Notes: a model not told the origin generated them from the letters alone. DNA of 64,000 nucleotides from Laribacter hongkongensis DSM 14985 (GCF_000423285.1 NZ_AUHR01000002.1:232129-296128); one strand, 5' to 3'; shown: positions 40,880 through 49,971, counted from the stretch's first letter. Program-made: numbers and translations.

Positions 40880-41692
40880 TTGTCGGTTGATCATTATGAA
40901 AACTTCCCGGTCGGTTCTTGGCTGTTGCCAAAGCGCGTCCGCCATGCCACTCATGTGATCTACCGCTTTGCGCGTTCGGCAGACGATATTGCCGACGAGG
41001 GCGACGAACTGCCGGAAACCCGGCTGCTCCGTCTGCGCGAATACCGCACACAGCTTGATTGCCTGGCGGCCGGGCAGGTTCCGGACATGCCGCTTTTCCG
41101 CGATCTGGCCCGGGTCGTGGAGCAACACCGGCTGCCGCTGGAGCCGTTTTATCACCTGCTGGATGCATTCGAGCAGGATGTCACCGTCACCCGCTATGCC
41201 ACGTTCGGGGACGTGGTCAGTTACTGCCGGCTGTCGGCCAACCCGGTCGGACGCCTGATGCTGCATCTTTTTGGCGTGACTGACCGGCAAAGCATGGCCA
41301 TGAGCGACGGCATCTGCACGGCCCTGCAACTGGTCAACTTCCTGCAGGATGTGGCCGTTGACTGGCAAAAAGGACGGGTATACCTGCCCCAGAGCGCACT
41401 GGCACAATACGGCCTGACCGAGGATGCCATTGCCCGCGGTGACACGGGCGGCCTGTGGGGCGTGATGATGCGCGACCAAGTGCGGCGGGCACGCCAGTTC
41501 CTGGCTGCCGGTGCGCCGCTAGGCAAACGCCTGCCGGGCCGCTTCGGGCTGGAACTACGGCTGATCATTCTCGGCGGCGAGCGCATCCTGCAGAAAATCC
41601 ACGCCAGCAACGGCGACGTGTTCCGGCAACGGCCGGTACTGCGGCCGTCCGACTGGCTGTACATGCTCTGGCGTGCCGTACGTGCCCGCTGA
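40880..41692 (+). CDS. hpnC: HpnC, squalene biosynthesis synthase
   Basis: With HpnD and HpnE makes squalene from two farnesyl diphosphates; HpnC converts presqualene diphosphate to hydroxysqualene. The 270 residues include the Asp-rich motif RFARSADDIADEGDE and the second motif ALQLVNFLQDVAVDWQKGRVYLP. I prefer TTG at 40880 (SVDHYENFPVGSW) since HpnC proteins begin at this conserved block and a -10-like TACAAT lies at 40838. An ATG at 40817 would add 21 unconserved residues. First gene of hpnCDE. Confidence 0.88.
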   Translation: MSVDHYENFPVGSWLLPKRVRHATHVIYRFARSADDIADEGDELPETRLLRLREYRTQLDCLAAGQVPDMPLFRDLARVVEQHRLPLEPFYHLLDAFEQDVTVTRYATFGDVVSYCRLSANPVGRLMLHLFGVTDRQSMAMSDGICTALQLVNFLQDVAVDWQKGRVYLPQSALAQYGLTEDAIARGDTGGLWGVMMRDQVRRARQFLAAGAPLGKRLPGRFGLELRLIILGGERILQKIHASNGDVFRQRPVLRPSDWLYMLWRAVRAR

Positions 41693-41733
41693 CAGCAGGT
41701 TTTCCCGTCCATTTCATCCAAGGAGCCTGGCGC

Positions 41734-42585
41734 GTGACGCCTGATGAGTATTGCGAAAACAAGGCGGCCGCCAGCGGCTCCAGTTTTTATTCCAGCTTCC
41801 GCTTTTTGCCCCCGGAACAGCGGCGTGCCATTACCGCCCTGTACGCGTTCTGCCGCGAAGTGGATGACGTTGTCGACGAAACCCGCGATCCGGCCCTGGC
41901 GCGCCGCACGCTGGACTGGTGGCGGGCCGAGCTTGCCGCACTGTATGCCGGGCAGGCTACCCATCCCGTACTGTGCGCGCTGGCGCCGCACGTCTCGGCG
42001 TTCGACCTGCCGCACAACCTGCTGGCCGAAATCATCGACGGCATGGAAATGGACCTGGACCAGTCCTTCTACCTGACCTTCAAGGACCTGCAACTGTACT
42101 GCTACCGGGTAGCCGGTGTGGTCGGACAGCTTTCCGCCCTGATTTTCGGCTTCGACGACAAGCGGACCTTTCATTACGCCCATGATCTGGGCATCGCCTT
42201 CCAGCTGACCAACATCATCCGTGACGTGGGCGAAGATGCCCGGCGCGGCCGTGTCTACCTGCCGCAGGAAGACCTGGTGCGCTTCGGCGTGCCGCTGGGG
42301 GACGTGCTGGCCTATCGCGAATCTCCGGCCTTTGAGGCACTGATGCGCTTCCAGATCGACCGGGCACAGCATTTTTACGACCAGGCCCTGCGTACCTTGC
42401 CGGCGGTGGATGCCCGCCGGCAGCGGGTCGGACTGGTCATGGCCGCCATCTACCGGGCACTGCTGGACGAAATCGCCCTCGACGGCCCGGCCAGAACCCT
42501 CAACCAGAAACTCTCGTTGCCGGCCCGGCGCAAAGTGTGGCTCGCGTGGAAAACCTGGACCTTCGGCCTCAAGCCCCGCGCCTAG
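41734..42585 (+). CDS. hpnD: HpnD, presqualene diphosphate synthase
   Basis: Condenses two farnesyl diphosphates to presqualene diphosphate. The 283 residues carry YAFCREVDDVVDETRD (first Asp motif) and QLTNIIRDVGEDARRGRVYLP (second Asp motif). The start is GTG at 41734 with AAGGAG 8 nt upstream; the longer in-frame reading into hpnC has no ribosome site. The 3' end overlaps hpnE by 49 nt. Confidence 0.92.
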   Translation: MTPDEYCENKAAASGSSFYSSFRFLPPEQRRAITALYAFCREVDDVVDETRDPALARRTLDWWRAELAALYAGQATHPVLCALAPHVSAFDLPHNLLAEIIDGMEMDLDQSFYLTFKDLQLYCYRVAGVVGQLSALIFGFDDKRTFHYAHDLGIAFQLTNIIRDVGEDARRGRVYLPQEDLVRFGVPLGDVLAYRESPAFEALMRFQIDRAQHFYDQALRTLPAVDARRQRVGLVMAAIYRALLDEIALDGPARTLNQKLSLPARRKVWLAWKTWTFGLKPRA

Positions 42586-43865
42586 CCGTCATCGGTGCCG
42601 GCCTGGCCGGTGTGGCAGCAGCCTGGCGTCTGGCCGGGCTGGGGGCGCATGTCACCCTGTACGAGGCCGGGCGGGTCGCCGGCGGGCGTTCCCGGCGGGT
42701 GGGCGAGGGCCGTCTGGACAACGGCCAGCACATCCTGCTGGGCGCCTATCGCGAAACCCTCGCCCTGATGCGGGCTGTCGGTGTCGATCCGGAAACGGCC
42801 CTGCTGCGTCTGCCTCTGGCGCTGGACGTGCAGGATGGCATGTCGCTGGTGCTGCCGGCCTGGCCTGCGCCATTGCATGTGCTGGCCGGACTGGCGCGCG
42901 CGCGCGGCATCACCGGCACCGACAAGCTGCGGCTCATGCTGGCGCTGATGCGTTTGCAGCGGGCCGGATTCCGCGTCCCGGCCGGCATGGCGGTTGCTGC
43001 GTGGCTCAGCCAGACCCGCCAGTCGCCACGGCTGGTGACGGGCTTCTGGCAGCCTCTGGTTCTGGCTGCCCTCAATACCCCCCTGGGCGTGGCCGACATG
43101 GCCACGCTGGCGCGGGTGCTGCGTGACAGTCTGGCCGGCGCCCGCGATGCCAGCGACCTGCTGCTGCCGCGTGTCGACCTGTCTGCCTTGCTGCCCGAAC
43201 CGGCACTGCTGCGGTTGCAGCAGGCCGGCCATGCCGTGCGGCGTGCTGCCCGGGTCCGCACGGTCCGGCCGCTGGCCGGTGATGTGGCGGTGGATGGCGA
43301 GGCATTTGCCGGAGTGGTGGTTGCGACTGCGCCGTACCATGCCGCCGGCCTGTTGCCGCAGTCGGGTGACTGGCAGGCATTGCGGCAATGCATCAATTCA
43401 TTGCCCGTGCAGCCGATAACGACGGTGTACCTGCAAGCCGGGCCCGGTGTTCGTTTGCCGCGCCCCATGCTGGGCATGAGTGGTTCGATTGCCCAGTGGG
43501 TGCTGGATCGGGGACAATTGGCCGGTCATGACGGCCAGCTGGCCGTGGTGATCAGCGGGCCGGGCGAACACCAGGCGCTGGCGCCGGACGCACTGGGGCA
43601 ACGGGTGGCGGCCGAGCTGCTGGCGTGCTGGCCGCAACTGGGGCCTCTGGCAGTGGAGCAGGTGATTACCGAACAACGTGCAACTTTTTCCTGCGAGGCC
43701 GGGCTGGAGCGGCCACCGGCCGCGACTCCCGACTCGCGGATCTGGCTGGCAGGAGATTACGTGGCCGGCGAATATCCGGCCACGATTGAAGGCGCTATCA
43801 GAAGCGGAACCCGCGCAGCCGATGCGCTGGCTGCTTCGCTGACCCAAACCAAAAGAACGATATGA
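42537..43865 (+). CDS. hpnE: HpnE, hydroxysqualene dehydroxylase
   Basis: FAD-dependent amine-oxidase-fold enzyme that reduces hydroxysqualene to squalene. The 442 residues have the dinucleotide motif VIGAGLAGVAAAWRLAGLG near residue 18, GGRSRRVGEGRLDNGQHILLGAY, and a C-terminal FAD segment IWLAGDYVAGEYPATIEGAI. The start is GTG at 42537, within hpnD. It overlaps the following dehydrogenase gene by 4 nt. No squalene-hopene cyclase gene is in the window. Confidence 0.92.
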   Translation: MARVENLDLRPQAPRLAVIGAGLAGVAAAWRLAGLGAHVTLYEAGRVAGGRSRRVGEGRLDNGQHILLGAYRETLALMRAVGVDPETALLRLPLALDVQDGMSLVLPAWPAPLHVLAGLARARGITGTDKLRLMLALMRLQRAGFRVPAGMAVAAWLSQTRQSPRLVTGFWQPLVLAALNTPLGVADMATLARVLRDSLAGARDASDLLLPRVDLSALLPEPALLRLQQAGHAVRRAARVRTVRPLAGDVAVDGEAFAGVVVATAPYHAAGLLPQSGDWQALRQCINSLPVQPITTVYLQAGPGVRLPRPMLGMSGSIAQWVLDRGQLAGHDGQLAVVISGPGEHQALAPDALGQRVAAELLACWPQLGPLAVEQVITEQRATFSCEAGLERPPAATPDSRIWLAGDYVAGEYPATIEGAIRSGTRAADALAASLTQTKRTI

Positions 43866-44605
43866 ACGAATCCCTTCCGACTCCGAAACCCTTGCAGGAT
43901 CGCGTGATCCTCGTCACCGGCTCGTCCCAGGGCATCGGCAAGGCAGTGGCGCTGGATCTGGCCCTGCATGGTGCCACCGTGGTCCTGTTGTCGCGCAATG
44001 CCCGCCGGCTGGAAGCCGTCTACGACGAAATCGTTGCCGCGGGTGGTCCCGAACCGGCAGCGATTCCGATGGATCTTCTGGAAACCTCTGACGAGCAGTT
44101 CGAACAGCTGGCCTTGCAGATCTACAAGGAGCTGGGACGGCTGGACGGGATCGTGCACTGTGCAGCGCACCTGTATGCCCTGTCGCCACTGCGGGACCAG
44201 CGCATCGAAGAATGGATGAACCAGTTCCGCATCAACACGGTGGCGCCGTTTGCGCTGACCCGCGCCTGTCTGCCGCTGCTGGCCCGCTCGCCGGATGCCA
44301 GCGTGGTGTTTGTCGGTGAAACCCACGGCCTGAAGGCTTCGCCTTACTGGGGTGCATTTTCGGTTTCCAAGGCCGGCCTGTCGCACCTGACGCAGATTGC
44401 TGCCAGCGAGTGGGACTGCTACCCGAACCTGCGGGTCAACCTGCTGGTGCCGGGACCGGTGCATTCGCCCCAGCGCACGCGTACCCATCCTGGCGTGGCC
44501 AAGACGGAACTGCCGTCGATCGACACGCTGCTGCCGGCCTTCCGCTACTGGGCCGGGCCGGAAAGTGCCGGTCGCAGCGGTGAAATCGTCGAACTCAATC
44601 CCTGA
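43862..44605 (+). CDS. Short-chain dehydrogenase, YciK-like
   Basis: The 247 residues have the NAD(P) motif TGSSQGIGKAVALDLA, the NAG-equivalent HCAAHLYA and an active-site region YWGAFSVSKAGLSHL. The usual YxxxK appears here as F-S-V-S-K after WGA, so the catalytic Tyr is replaced by Phe in this alignment (a Tyr lies three residues before, in SPYWGAFSVSK). The sequence resembles YciK, whose substrate is unknown. It overlaps hpnE by 4 nt, but a role in squalene metabolism is only suggested by position. Confidence 0.82.
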   Translation: MNESLPTPKPLQDRVILVTGSSQGIGKAVALDLALHGATVVLLSRNARRLEAVYDEIVAAGGPEPAAIPMDLLETSDEQFEQLALQIYKELGRLDGIVHCAAHLYALSPLRDQRIEEWMNQFRINTVAPFALTRACLPLLARSPDASVVFVGETHGLKASPYWGAFSVSKAGLSHLTQIAASEWDCYPNLRVNLLVPGPVHSPQRTRTHPGVAKTELPSIDTLLPAFRYWAGPESAGRSGEIVELNP

Positions 44606-44631
44606 CCGGGTTTTTTTGCGGAGCTAACTTC

Positions 44632-45093
44632 ATGCGAGCCTTGTTTTTGCTGAGCGTCAGCACCTTGCTGGCCGGCTGTAACTGGATTGGGAACGTGACC
44701 GGCCTTAACAGCGAAGCCAACCAGGCCATCGGAGCCGGCTGCCGCCAGACCGGCCGGTCGCTGGAAGAGTGTTACATCCGTCATCCTGACGCTGACCGGG
44801 CGCAGATTTTTGCCGGCTGGAAGCAGATGAACGAATACATGTCGAAGCATGAGCTGCCGACCATGAATCCGCCCGCCGATCCCGCACCGCCCAAGCCCGA
44901 GGTCAAAAAGGCCGAGGCCAAACCGACCGTGATGCAGCCCAAACAGCGTGACCCCGAGGTGGAGCAGCTGATGCGGGCCATCGAGGACGGTAATGCCAAG
45001 CCGCAATCGGCGGCCAAGGCCATGGAAAAGATGCTGATCGAAGGCAAGGTTCCGGTGTCGCCGGACAATGCCAGCTCGGTGACCTTGCGCTGA
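44632..45093 (+). CDS. Putative lipoprotein of unknown function
   Basis: The 153 residues begin with a lipoprotein signal (MRALFLLSVSTLLAGCNW, lipobox LAGC, Cys16). The N-terminal part has two further Cys (GAGCRQTG, LEECYIRHP). The middle is Pro/Lys/Ala-rich (PPADPAPPKPEVKKAEAKPT), suited to span periplasm or peptidoglycan, and the C-terminus is helical (PEVEQLMRAIEDGNAKPQSA). No family is recognised. It overlaps radA by 1 nt and follows the dehydrogenase gene by 26 nt. Confidence 0.75.
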   Translation: MRALFLLSVSTLLAGCNWIGNVTGLNSEANQAIGAGCRQTGRSLEECYIRHPDADRAQIFAGWKQMNEYMSKHELPTMNPPADPAPPKPEVKKAEAKPTVMQPKQRDPEVEQLMRAIEDGNAKPQSAAKAMEKMLIEGKVPVSPDNASSVTLR

Positions 45094-46454
45094 TGGGCAA
45101 GAGCAAGACGGTCTACGTCTGTAGTGACTGCGGTACGCAGTCACCCAAATGGCAGGGACAGTGCCCGGGTTGCGGTGCCTGGAACACGCTGGTTGAAACC
45201 GTGGTCGAGCCGGCCAGGGCCGGCGGGCGCTTCGAGTCGCTGTCGGTGACCTCCACCGTGCAGACGCTGGCTGATGTCGAGGCCGTGGAAGCGCCACGCG
45301 CGCCCACGGGCATCGACGAACTGGACCGGGTGCTGGGGGGCGGGCTGGTACGTGGTGCCGTGGTGCTGATCGGTGGGGATCCCGGCATCGGCAAGTCGAC
45401 CTTGCTGTTGCAGGCGCTGGCGACCATCGGCTCCAGCCGCAAGGTGCTGTATGTCACTGGCGAAGAGTCGGCCGCCCAGGTGGCGTTGCGTGCATCCCGG
45501 CTGGCGGTGGACGCACGTTCGGTGCGCCTTTTGGCGGAAATCCGGCTGGACCAGATTCTGGCGACGCTGCGGCACGAAGCGCCGGAAGTGGCGGTGATCG
45601 ACTCGATCCAGACCATGTATACCGATGCCTTGCAGTCAGCACCGGGTTCGGTAGCGCAGGTCCGCGAATGTGCGGCCCAGCTGACCCGCGTGGCCAAGCA
45701 GACCGGCATCACCATCGTCATGGTGGGACACGTGACCAAGGAAGGGGCTTTGGCCGGGCCGCGGGTGCTGGAGCACATTGTCGATTCGGTGCTGTATTTC
45801 GAGGGCGATACGCATTCGAGCTTCCGCATGATCCGTGCGATCAAGAACCGCTTTGGTGCCGTCAACGAACTGGGCGTGTTTGCCATGACCGACCGCGGCC
45901 TGCGCGGGGTGTCCAATCCGTCGGCGATCTTTTTGTCCAGCCATCGTGATGACGTGCCGGGGTCATGCGTACTGGTGACGCAGGAAGGCACGCGTCCCCT
46001 GCTGGTGGAGATACAGGCGCTGGTGGACGAGGCGCATGCGCCGCAGCCCAGGCGGCTGTCGGTCGGGCTGGAGCAGAACCGGCTGGCCATGCTGCTGGCC
46101 GTGCTGCACCGGCATGCTGGTGTGGCCTGCTTTGACCAGGATGTATTCGTCAATGCCGTCGGCGGTGTGAAGATTTCCGAACCGGCCGCTGACCTGGCGG
46201 TATTGCTGGCCATTGCCTCGTCACTGCGCAACCGGCCGCTGCCGGCCAAAATGGTGGTGTTTGGCGAAGTCGGGCTGGCGGGTGAGGTGCGTCCGGTGCA
46301 GCGCGGGCAGGAGCGGCTGAAGGAAGCGGCCAAGCTGGGATTTACCCGCGCAATCGTGCCGGCGGCCAACCAGCCCAAGGGTGGTATTGAAGGAATGGAA
46401 ATCGTGGCGGTCGAGCGGCTGGACGAAGCAGTGGCGGCCTGCCGGGATGCCTGA
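45093..46454 (+). CDS. radA: DNA repair protein RadA
   Basis: RecA-like helicase that promotes branch migration in recombinational repair. The 453 residues contain a Zn finger (CSDCGTQSPKWQGQCPGC, residues 10-27), Walker A GGDPGIGKST, the RadA-specific KNRFG motif, and a C-terminal Lon-protease-like domain (GGVKISEPAADLAVLLAIAS) that lacks catalytic function in this family. Length is normal. It starts at the last base of the lipoprotein gene. Confidence 0.97.
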   Translation: MGKSKTVYVCSDCGTQSPKWQGQCPGCGAWNTLVETVVEPARAGGRFESLSVTSTVQTLADVEAVEAPRAPTGIDELDRVLGGGLVRGAVVLIGGDPGIGKSTLLLQALATIGSSRKVLYVTGEESAAQVALRASRLAVDARSVRLLAEIRLDQILATLRHEAPEVAVIDSIQTMYTDALQSAPGSVAQVRECAAQLTRVAKQTGITIVMVGHVTKEGALAGPRVLEHIVDSVLYFEGDTHSSFRMIRAIKNRFGAVNELGVFAMTDRGLRGVSNPSAIFLSSHRDDVPGSCVLVTQEGTRPLLVEIQALVDEAHAPQPRRLSVGLEQNRLAMLLAVLHRHAGVACFDQDVFVNAVGGVKISEPAADLAVLLAIASSLRNRPLPAKMVVFGEVGLAGEVRPVQRGQERLKEAAKLGFTRAIVPAANQPKGGIEGMEIVAVERLDEAVAACRDA

Positions 46455-46542
46455 AAGGGCGAGCCGGCGCCGTTTCAAGGCCGGTGGTCTGGCGGCTCTG
46501 GAGGAGCTCCCGGTCGATGCGGGGCGCGAAACCGGCATGGAT

Positions 46543-46551
46543 TGCTATGAT
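46543..46551 (+). promoter_or_regulatory. Extended -10 promoter of the CbiM-like gene
   Basis: TGCTATGAT, an extended -10 hexamer 29 nt before the ATG at 46581; no clear -35 hexamer. Suggests independent expression from radA. Confidence 0.4.
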
Positions 46552-46580
46552 CGGTTTATGCCTGCCGGGGTTGCCTGATC

Positions 46581-47261
46581 ATGAATCTGCCTGCTTCGTA
46601 CTTTCCTTCCGCCTGGTTGTGGGGCACCAATGTGGCTTCGGTTGCCCTGATCGGGCTGGCTGCTTGGCGCATCCGCTGGCGCAGCCTTGATCCGGTGGCG
46701 CTGAATGCCTGGATGGGGGCCTGCGTAGTGATCATGCTCTTCTGGCGCATGAGCGGCGGGCTGACGCCTGGCTTGGCTTTTCACCTCTTGGGTTCGACGG
46801 CATTCGCCTTGCTGGCAGGGCCGTGGATGGCCCTGATGGGCATGGCGGTCGTGGTGGCTGCGCTGGCTGGCTGGGGAACACTGGACTGGCTGTCTGCCGG
46901 GCTGAATTACCTGATTTTTGCCGCGTTTCCGGTGGCGGCCTGCACGTTGATGCTCCGGCTGGCCCGGCGTTACATGCCGGCAAACTATTTTGTCTACATC
47001 TTCTTCAACGCATTCATGGTGGGCGGTGCCACGTTTTTTGCATCCAGCCTGCTGGGCGTGCTGATGCTGTTTCTGGCCAAGGCCTATGCGCTTGATTACC
47101 TGCTGACGGAAGTCCTGCCGTTCTATTTCCTGCTGTCGTGGTCGGAGGCCTTTACGACAGGCATCCTGATCGCCATTTCGGTGGTGTACAAGCCGCACTG
47201 GGTGGCGACATTCGACGACCGGTTCTACTTCTGCAACAAGAAAAATCCCGGCGGATCATGA
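46581..47261 (+). CDS. CbiM-like membrane protein (ECF-type substrate component)
   Basis: The 226 residues form about seven hydrophobic helices (for example VASVALIGLAAWRI, GLAFHLLGSTAFALLAGPWM, ALMGMAVVVAALAGW). The pattern LAFHLLGSTAFALLAGPWMA resembles the CbiM/NikM family of cobalt or nickel ECF transporters. The N-terminal Met-His metal motif typical of CbiM (MHI) is not present, and no CbiN/Q/O genes are adjacent. The substrate is therefore uncertain. It has its own possible promoter. Confidence 0.68.
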   Translation: MNLPASYFPSAWLWGTNVASVALIGLAAWRIRWRSLDPVALNAWMGACVVIMLFWRMSGGLTPGLAFHLLGSTAFALLAGPWMALMGMAVVVAALAGWGTLDWLSAGLNYLIFAAFPVAACTLMLRLARRYMPANYFVYIFFNAFMVGGATFFASSLLGVLMLFLAKAYALDYLLTEVLPFYFLLSWSEAFTTGILIAISVVYKPHWVATFDDRFYFCNKKNPGGS

Positions 47262-47290
47262 CAAAACGGGCACCGGATGCCGGTGCCCGT
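47261..47290 (-). terminator. Terminator of the chemoreceptor gene
   Basis: 11-bp stem (47266-47276 with 47280-47290, loop ATG) followed on the minus strand by TTTTGTC. Oriented for the minus-strand gene at 47312. Confidence 0.82.
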
Positions 47291-47311
47291 CCGGGATGCT
47301 GACCGGATGGT

Positions 47312-48436
47312 TTACTGGGGTTTTTTCTGGTGCGGGTATTCCTTCATGCAGCGTTCGGCCGCCAGCTGCGCGAGGAGATCGTTGACCCGCAGGGAGGCTT
47401 CCTCCATGGCATCCAGAGCCTGACGGGCTAGGTTCATGTCGCCATCAACCAGCGCCTGCATGGCTTCGCGCCCCTTCTGGTGCACGGTCTGGTGCGGATT
47501 TTCGAGTTGCCGGAAAACATTGCTGTCAATGCATTCTTGTGCGCCGCGTCCTTCGTAAAACCATTTACCCAGCCGGCAGTTGTGATGGTCCGAAATGCCG
47601 TCTGGCTCCGGTTGCTTCATGCCGATGAAGGCTTTGTAGATTTCCAGCTTGAAGGCAAAGTGGTCGAGCTTCACCACGTCGAGGAAACTGCCGCGGGCAG
47701 CGTTGGAAATGGCCGTGGCCATCTGGCCGCTTTTTGAAACCAGACTGGTAATGGTGTCCGAGGTGTTCCGGCTCTGGGTCAGGTAATGACCGGCCTGGTC
47801 CGCGGTGGCCTGGACCTGCTGTTTGGCATCTGCCGTACCGTTGGTGATCGAGTTGACCAGGTTGGAGATTTCACTGGTCGCCTGGGTGGTGCGCTCGGCC
47901 AGCTTGCGCACTTCATCGGCCACCACGGCAAAGCCCCGGCCCTGTTCCCCTGCGCGCGCGGCTTCAATGGCGGCGTTCAGTGCCAGCAGGTTGGTCTGGT
48001 CGGCAATGTCCTTGATCAGCTGCACAAATCCGCCGATATGGCCGGAGTGCTCGCTCAGCGTATCCATGCGGCTGGCGGTTTCGCTTTGCGCGCTGACCAT
48101 GTGCTGGAAATTGTCGGTCAGTCCGGCGAGCGCCTGCTGGGTGTGGCCCAGCATCTGGGTGGCATCGCAGGCAATCTCGAAGTCTCCGTCAAGCTGGTTG
48201 GCCAAGGAGGCAAAAGACTGGCGGATGACTTCGACACTGTCGAGGCTGTGTGCCAATCCTCCGTGGTATGCCTGTCTCCGGGTCTGGTGGAATTCGTGTC
48301 CGGCCAGTTGGGTCCGGAGCTGTTCGGCTTCGGCCCGGGCCTGCACCAGAGCCTCTTCGAGTTCCTGTTGGCGCAATTCCAGTGCCTGGTTACGGGTTTG
48401 CAGTTCTTCACGTTCGCGGCGGCCAGTAAACAACAT
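47312..48436 (-). CDS. Cytoplasmic methyl-accepting chemotaxis protein with CZB domain
   Basis: The 374 residues have no membrane segment. The N-terminus is a coiled coil ([20 protein letters not shown]). The MCP signalling tip follows ([20 protein letters not shown], then [20 protein letters not shown]). The C-terminal CZB zinc-binding domain has [29 protein letters not shown] and PHQTVHQKG, supplying the His/Cys ligands. Similar soluble CZB receptors (TlpD type) sense oxidants or hypochlorous acid in other bacteria; that role here is inferred. GAGGAG precedes the ATG. It stands alone. Confidence 0.92.
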   Translation of the reverse strand: MLFTGRREREELQTRNQALELRQQELEEALVQARAEAEQLRTQLAGHEFHQTRRQAYHGGLAHSLDSVEVIRQSFASLANQLDGDFEIACDATQMLGHTQQALAGLTDNFQHMVSAQSETASRMDTLSEHSGHIGGFVQLIKDIADQTNLLALNAAIEAARAGEQGRGFAVVADEVRKLAERTTQATSEISNLVNSITNGTADAKQQVQATADQAGHYLTQSRNTSDTITSLVSKSGQMATAISNAARGSFLDVVKLDHFAFKLEIYKAFIGMKQPEPDGISDHHNCRLGKWFYEGRGAQECIDSNVFRQLENPHQTVHQKGREAMQALVDGDMNLARQALDAMEEASLRVNDLLAQLAAERCMKEYPHQKKPQ

Positions 48437-48865
48437 TGATCCGTCTCCTCAAAATCAGCGGCTTTTATTTTTGAACAGTGATTTTGGACACTATTCATGA
48501 CGATGGACAACATCCTACCGCTATCGTGGTTTTTCGATTTGGATATTTGTCAGACAAAGTAAAAATAGTGCTTGTTTGTTGTCTTGTTTGGTTGTAAATC
48601 GTAATTTTATGCTTATGTGATTTTCCGCTCCTGTGGTGTGGGGAGGGCGGTACCCGTGTATCGGAAATGCGAGGGCTTCCTGTGCGCACGACTGTGCCTG
48701 AGGCGGGTCAGACCGATCAGGGGCCGTTGCCGGGAAAACTTGTCCGGATGGCGTACACCCGGTCTCGTACCGGCCGTTTACCGTTATCATCATGCCGGTA
48801 GCAGCCAGCTCTCGGGACGAGGGCCGGAATGGCTGCGACGTGATTCCATTTTCAGGGGAAACAGC
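48437..48865. other. Long intergenic region between chemoreceptor and FAH genes
   Basis: 429 nt between divergent genes; the first 180 nt are AT-rich. It contains a perfect dyad TTTGTC-A-GACAAA at 48546-48558. No convincing reading frame, tRNA or known leader RNA is seen. Promoters for both flanking genes should lie here but I could not place them. Confidence 0.45.
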
Positions 48866-49522
48866 ATGGCAACTGTACGCATGGCTGGCGGAGAGATCAC
48901 CGTTGGCAATGTTTTCTGCATCGGCCGCAACTATGCCGCTCACGCCGCCGAGCTTGGCAATGCCATTGAAACCGAAGAGCCGATGGTATTCCTCAAACCG
49001 ACTTCTTCGGTACTCAAGGTCGGCGAACCCTTGCGGCTGCCCACTTGGTCGCAGGATGTGCACCACGAGGCCGAACTGGTCCTGCTGATCGGCCGCGATG
49101 CCCGGGACATCGGGCCGGAGCGTGCCCTGTCAGTCGTGGCCGGTTACGGCATCGGGCTGGACCTGACCGCGCGTGACGTGCAGGCCCAGGCCAAGCAGAA
49201 GGGGCATCCGTGGACCAAGTCCAAGGGCTTTCCGGGCGCTGCCTGCATCAGTGATTTCGTACCGGCCGATGATGTGGCCGGAGCCAGCCGTTTCCGTTTT
49301 TCCCTGACGGTCAACGGTACGGTGCGCCAGTCGGGCGATACCGACCTGATGCTGTTCCCGTTGCCGATGCTGGTCAGTTACCTGTCACGCCAGTACGGCC
49401 TGTCGGCCGGAGACATTATCTATACCGGCACGCCGGCCGGAGTCGGTCCGCTTCAGGCCGGGGACTGCCTGCTGCTGACGCTGGACGGCCTGATCGAAGC
49501 CCGTTTCAAGGTGACAGAATGA
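48866..49522 (+). CDS. Fumarylacetoacetate hydrolase family protein
   Basis: The 218 residues match the FAH/YcgM group of acylpyruvate hydrolases and oxaloacetate tautomerase-type proteins: CIGRNYAAHAAELGN, EPMVFLKPTSS, HHEAELVLLIG (Glu metal ligands), GYGIGLDLTARDVQ (Asp ligand) and IYTGTPAGVGPL. I chose the ATG at 48866, preceded by AGGGGAA; longer in-frame sequence upstream is not FAH-like. Exact substrate cannot be read. Its stop overlaps hslR by 4 nt. Confidence 0.9.
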   Translation: MATVRMAGGEITVGNVFCIGRNYAAHAAELGNAIETEEPMVFLKPTSSVLKVGEPLRLPTWSQDVHHEAELVLLIGRDARDIGPERALSVVAGYGIGLDLTARDVQAQAKQKGHPWTKSKGFPGAACISDFVPADDVAGASRFRFSLTVNGTVRQSGDTDLMLFPLPMLVSYLSRQYGLSAGDIIYTGTPAGVGPLQAGDCLLLTLDGLIEARFKVTE

Positions 49523-49914
49523 GTGACATGCAGGACCGGGTCCGGCTGGACAAATGGTTGTGGGCTGCGCGTTTTTACAAGACCCGGGGGCTGGCGCAGG
49601 ACGCCATCGAAGCCGGGCATGTCAGCCTTAACGGTGAACGGGCCAAGCCTTCCCGGCTCGTCAAGGCCGGTGACCGTATCGAGTTGCGCCTGAACCAGCT
49701 CGAGTACGTGCTGAATGTGCTGTTGCCGCTGGACCGGCGAGGATCGGCCACGATCGCCCGTACCATGTACCAGGAAACCGCAGAAAGCCAGCAACGGCGT
49801 GAGGCCCGCCAGTTGCAGCTGGCGGCCGAGCGGGCCAGTTTTCCGTTCAGCGAGGGTCGGCCGACCAAGAAGGCCCGGCGCGACATTGACCGTTTTCGTC
49901 ACGGGCAGGACTAG
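49519..49914 (+). CDS. hslR: Ribosome-associated heat shock protein Hsp15
   Basis: S4-domain RNA-binding protein that rescues stalled 50S subunits carrying nascent chains. The 131 residues begin VRLDKWLWAARFYKTRGLAQ, followed by AIEAGHVSLNGERAKPSRLVKAGDRI, the S4 domain. The C-terminus is basic (GRPTKKARRDIDRFRHG). It overlaps the FAH gene by 4 nt. Confidence 0.94.
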   Translation: MSDMQDRVRLDKWLWAARFYKTRGLAQDAIEAGHVSLNGERAKPSRLVKAGDRIELRLNQLEYVLNVLLPLDRRGSATIARTMYQETAESQQRREARQLQLAAERASFPFSEGRPTKKARRDIDRFRHGQD

Positions 49915-49971
49915 TCACCGGCGGCGCTGCATGGCGTGACGGCCCTGTCGGCTCCCGGCCGCTTCAGGGCT

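Noticed and set aside
48437..48500. Possible sigma-28 promoter (GCCGCTGA) before the chemoreceptor gene
   Set aside because: No TAAA element at the required 15-nt spacing.
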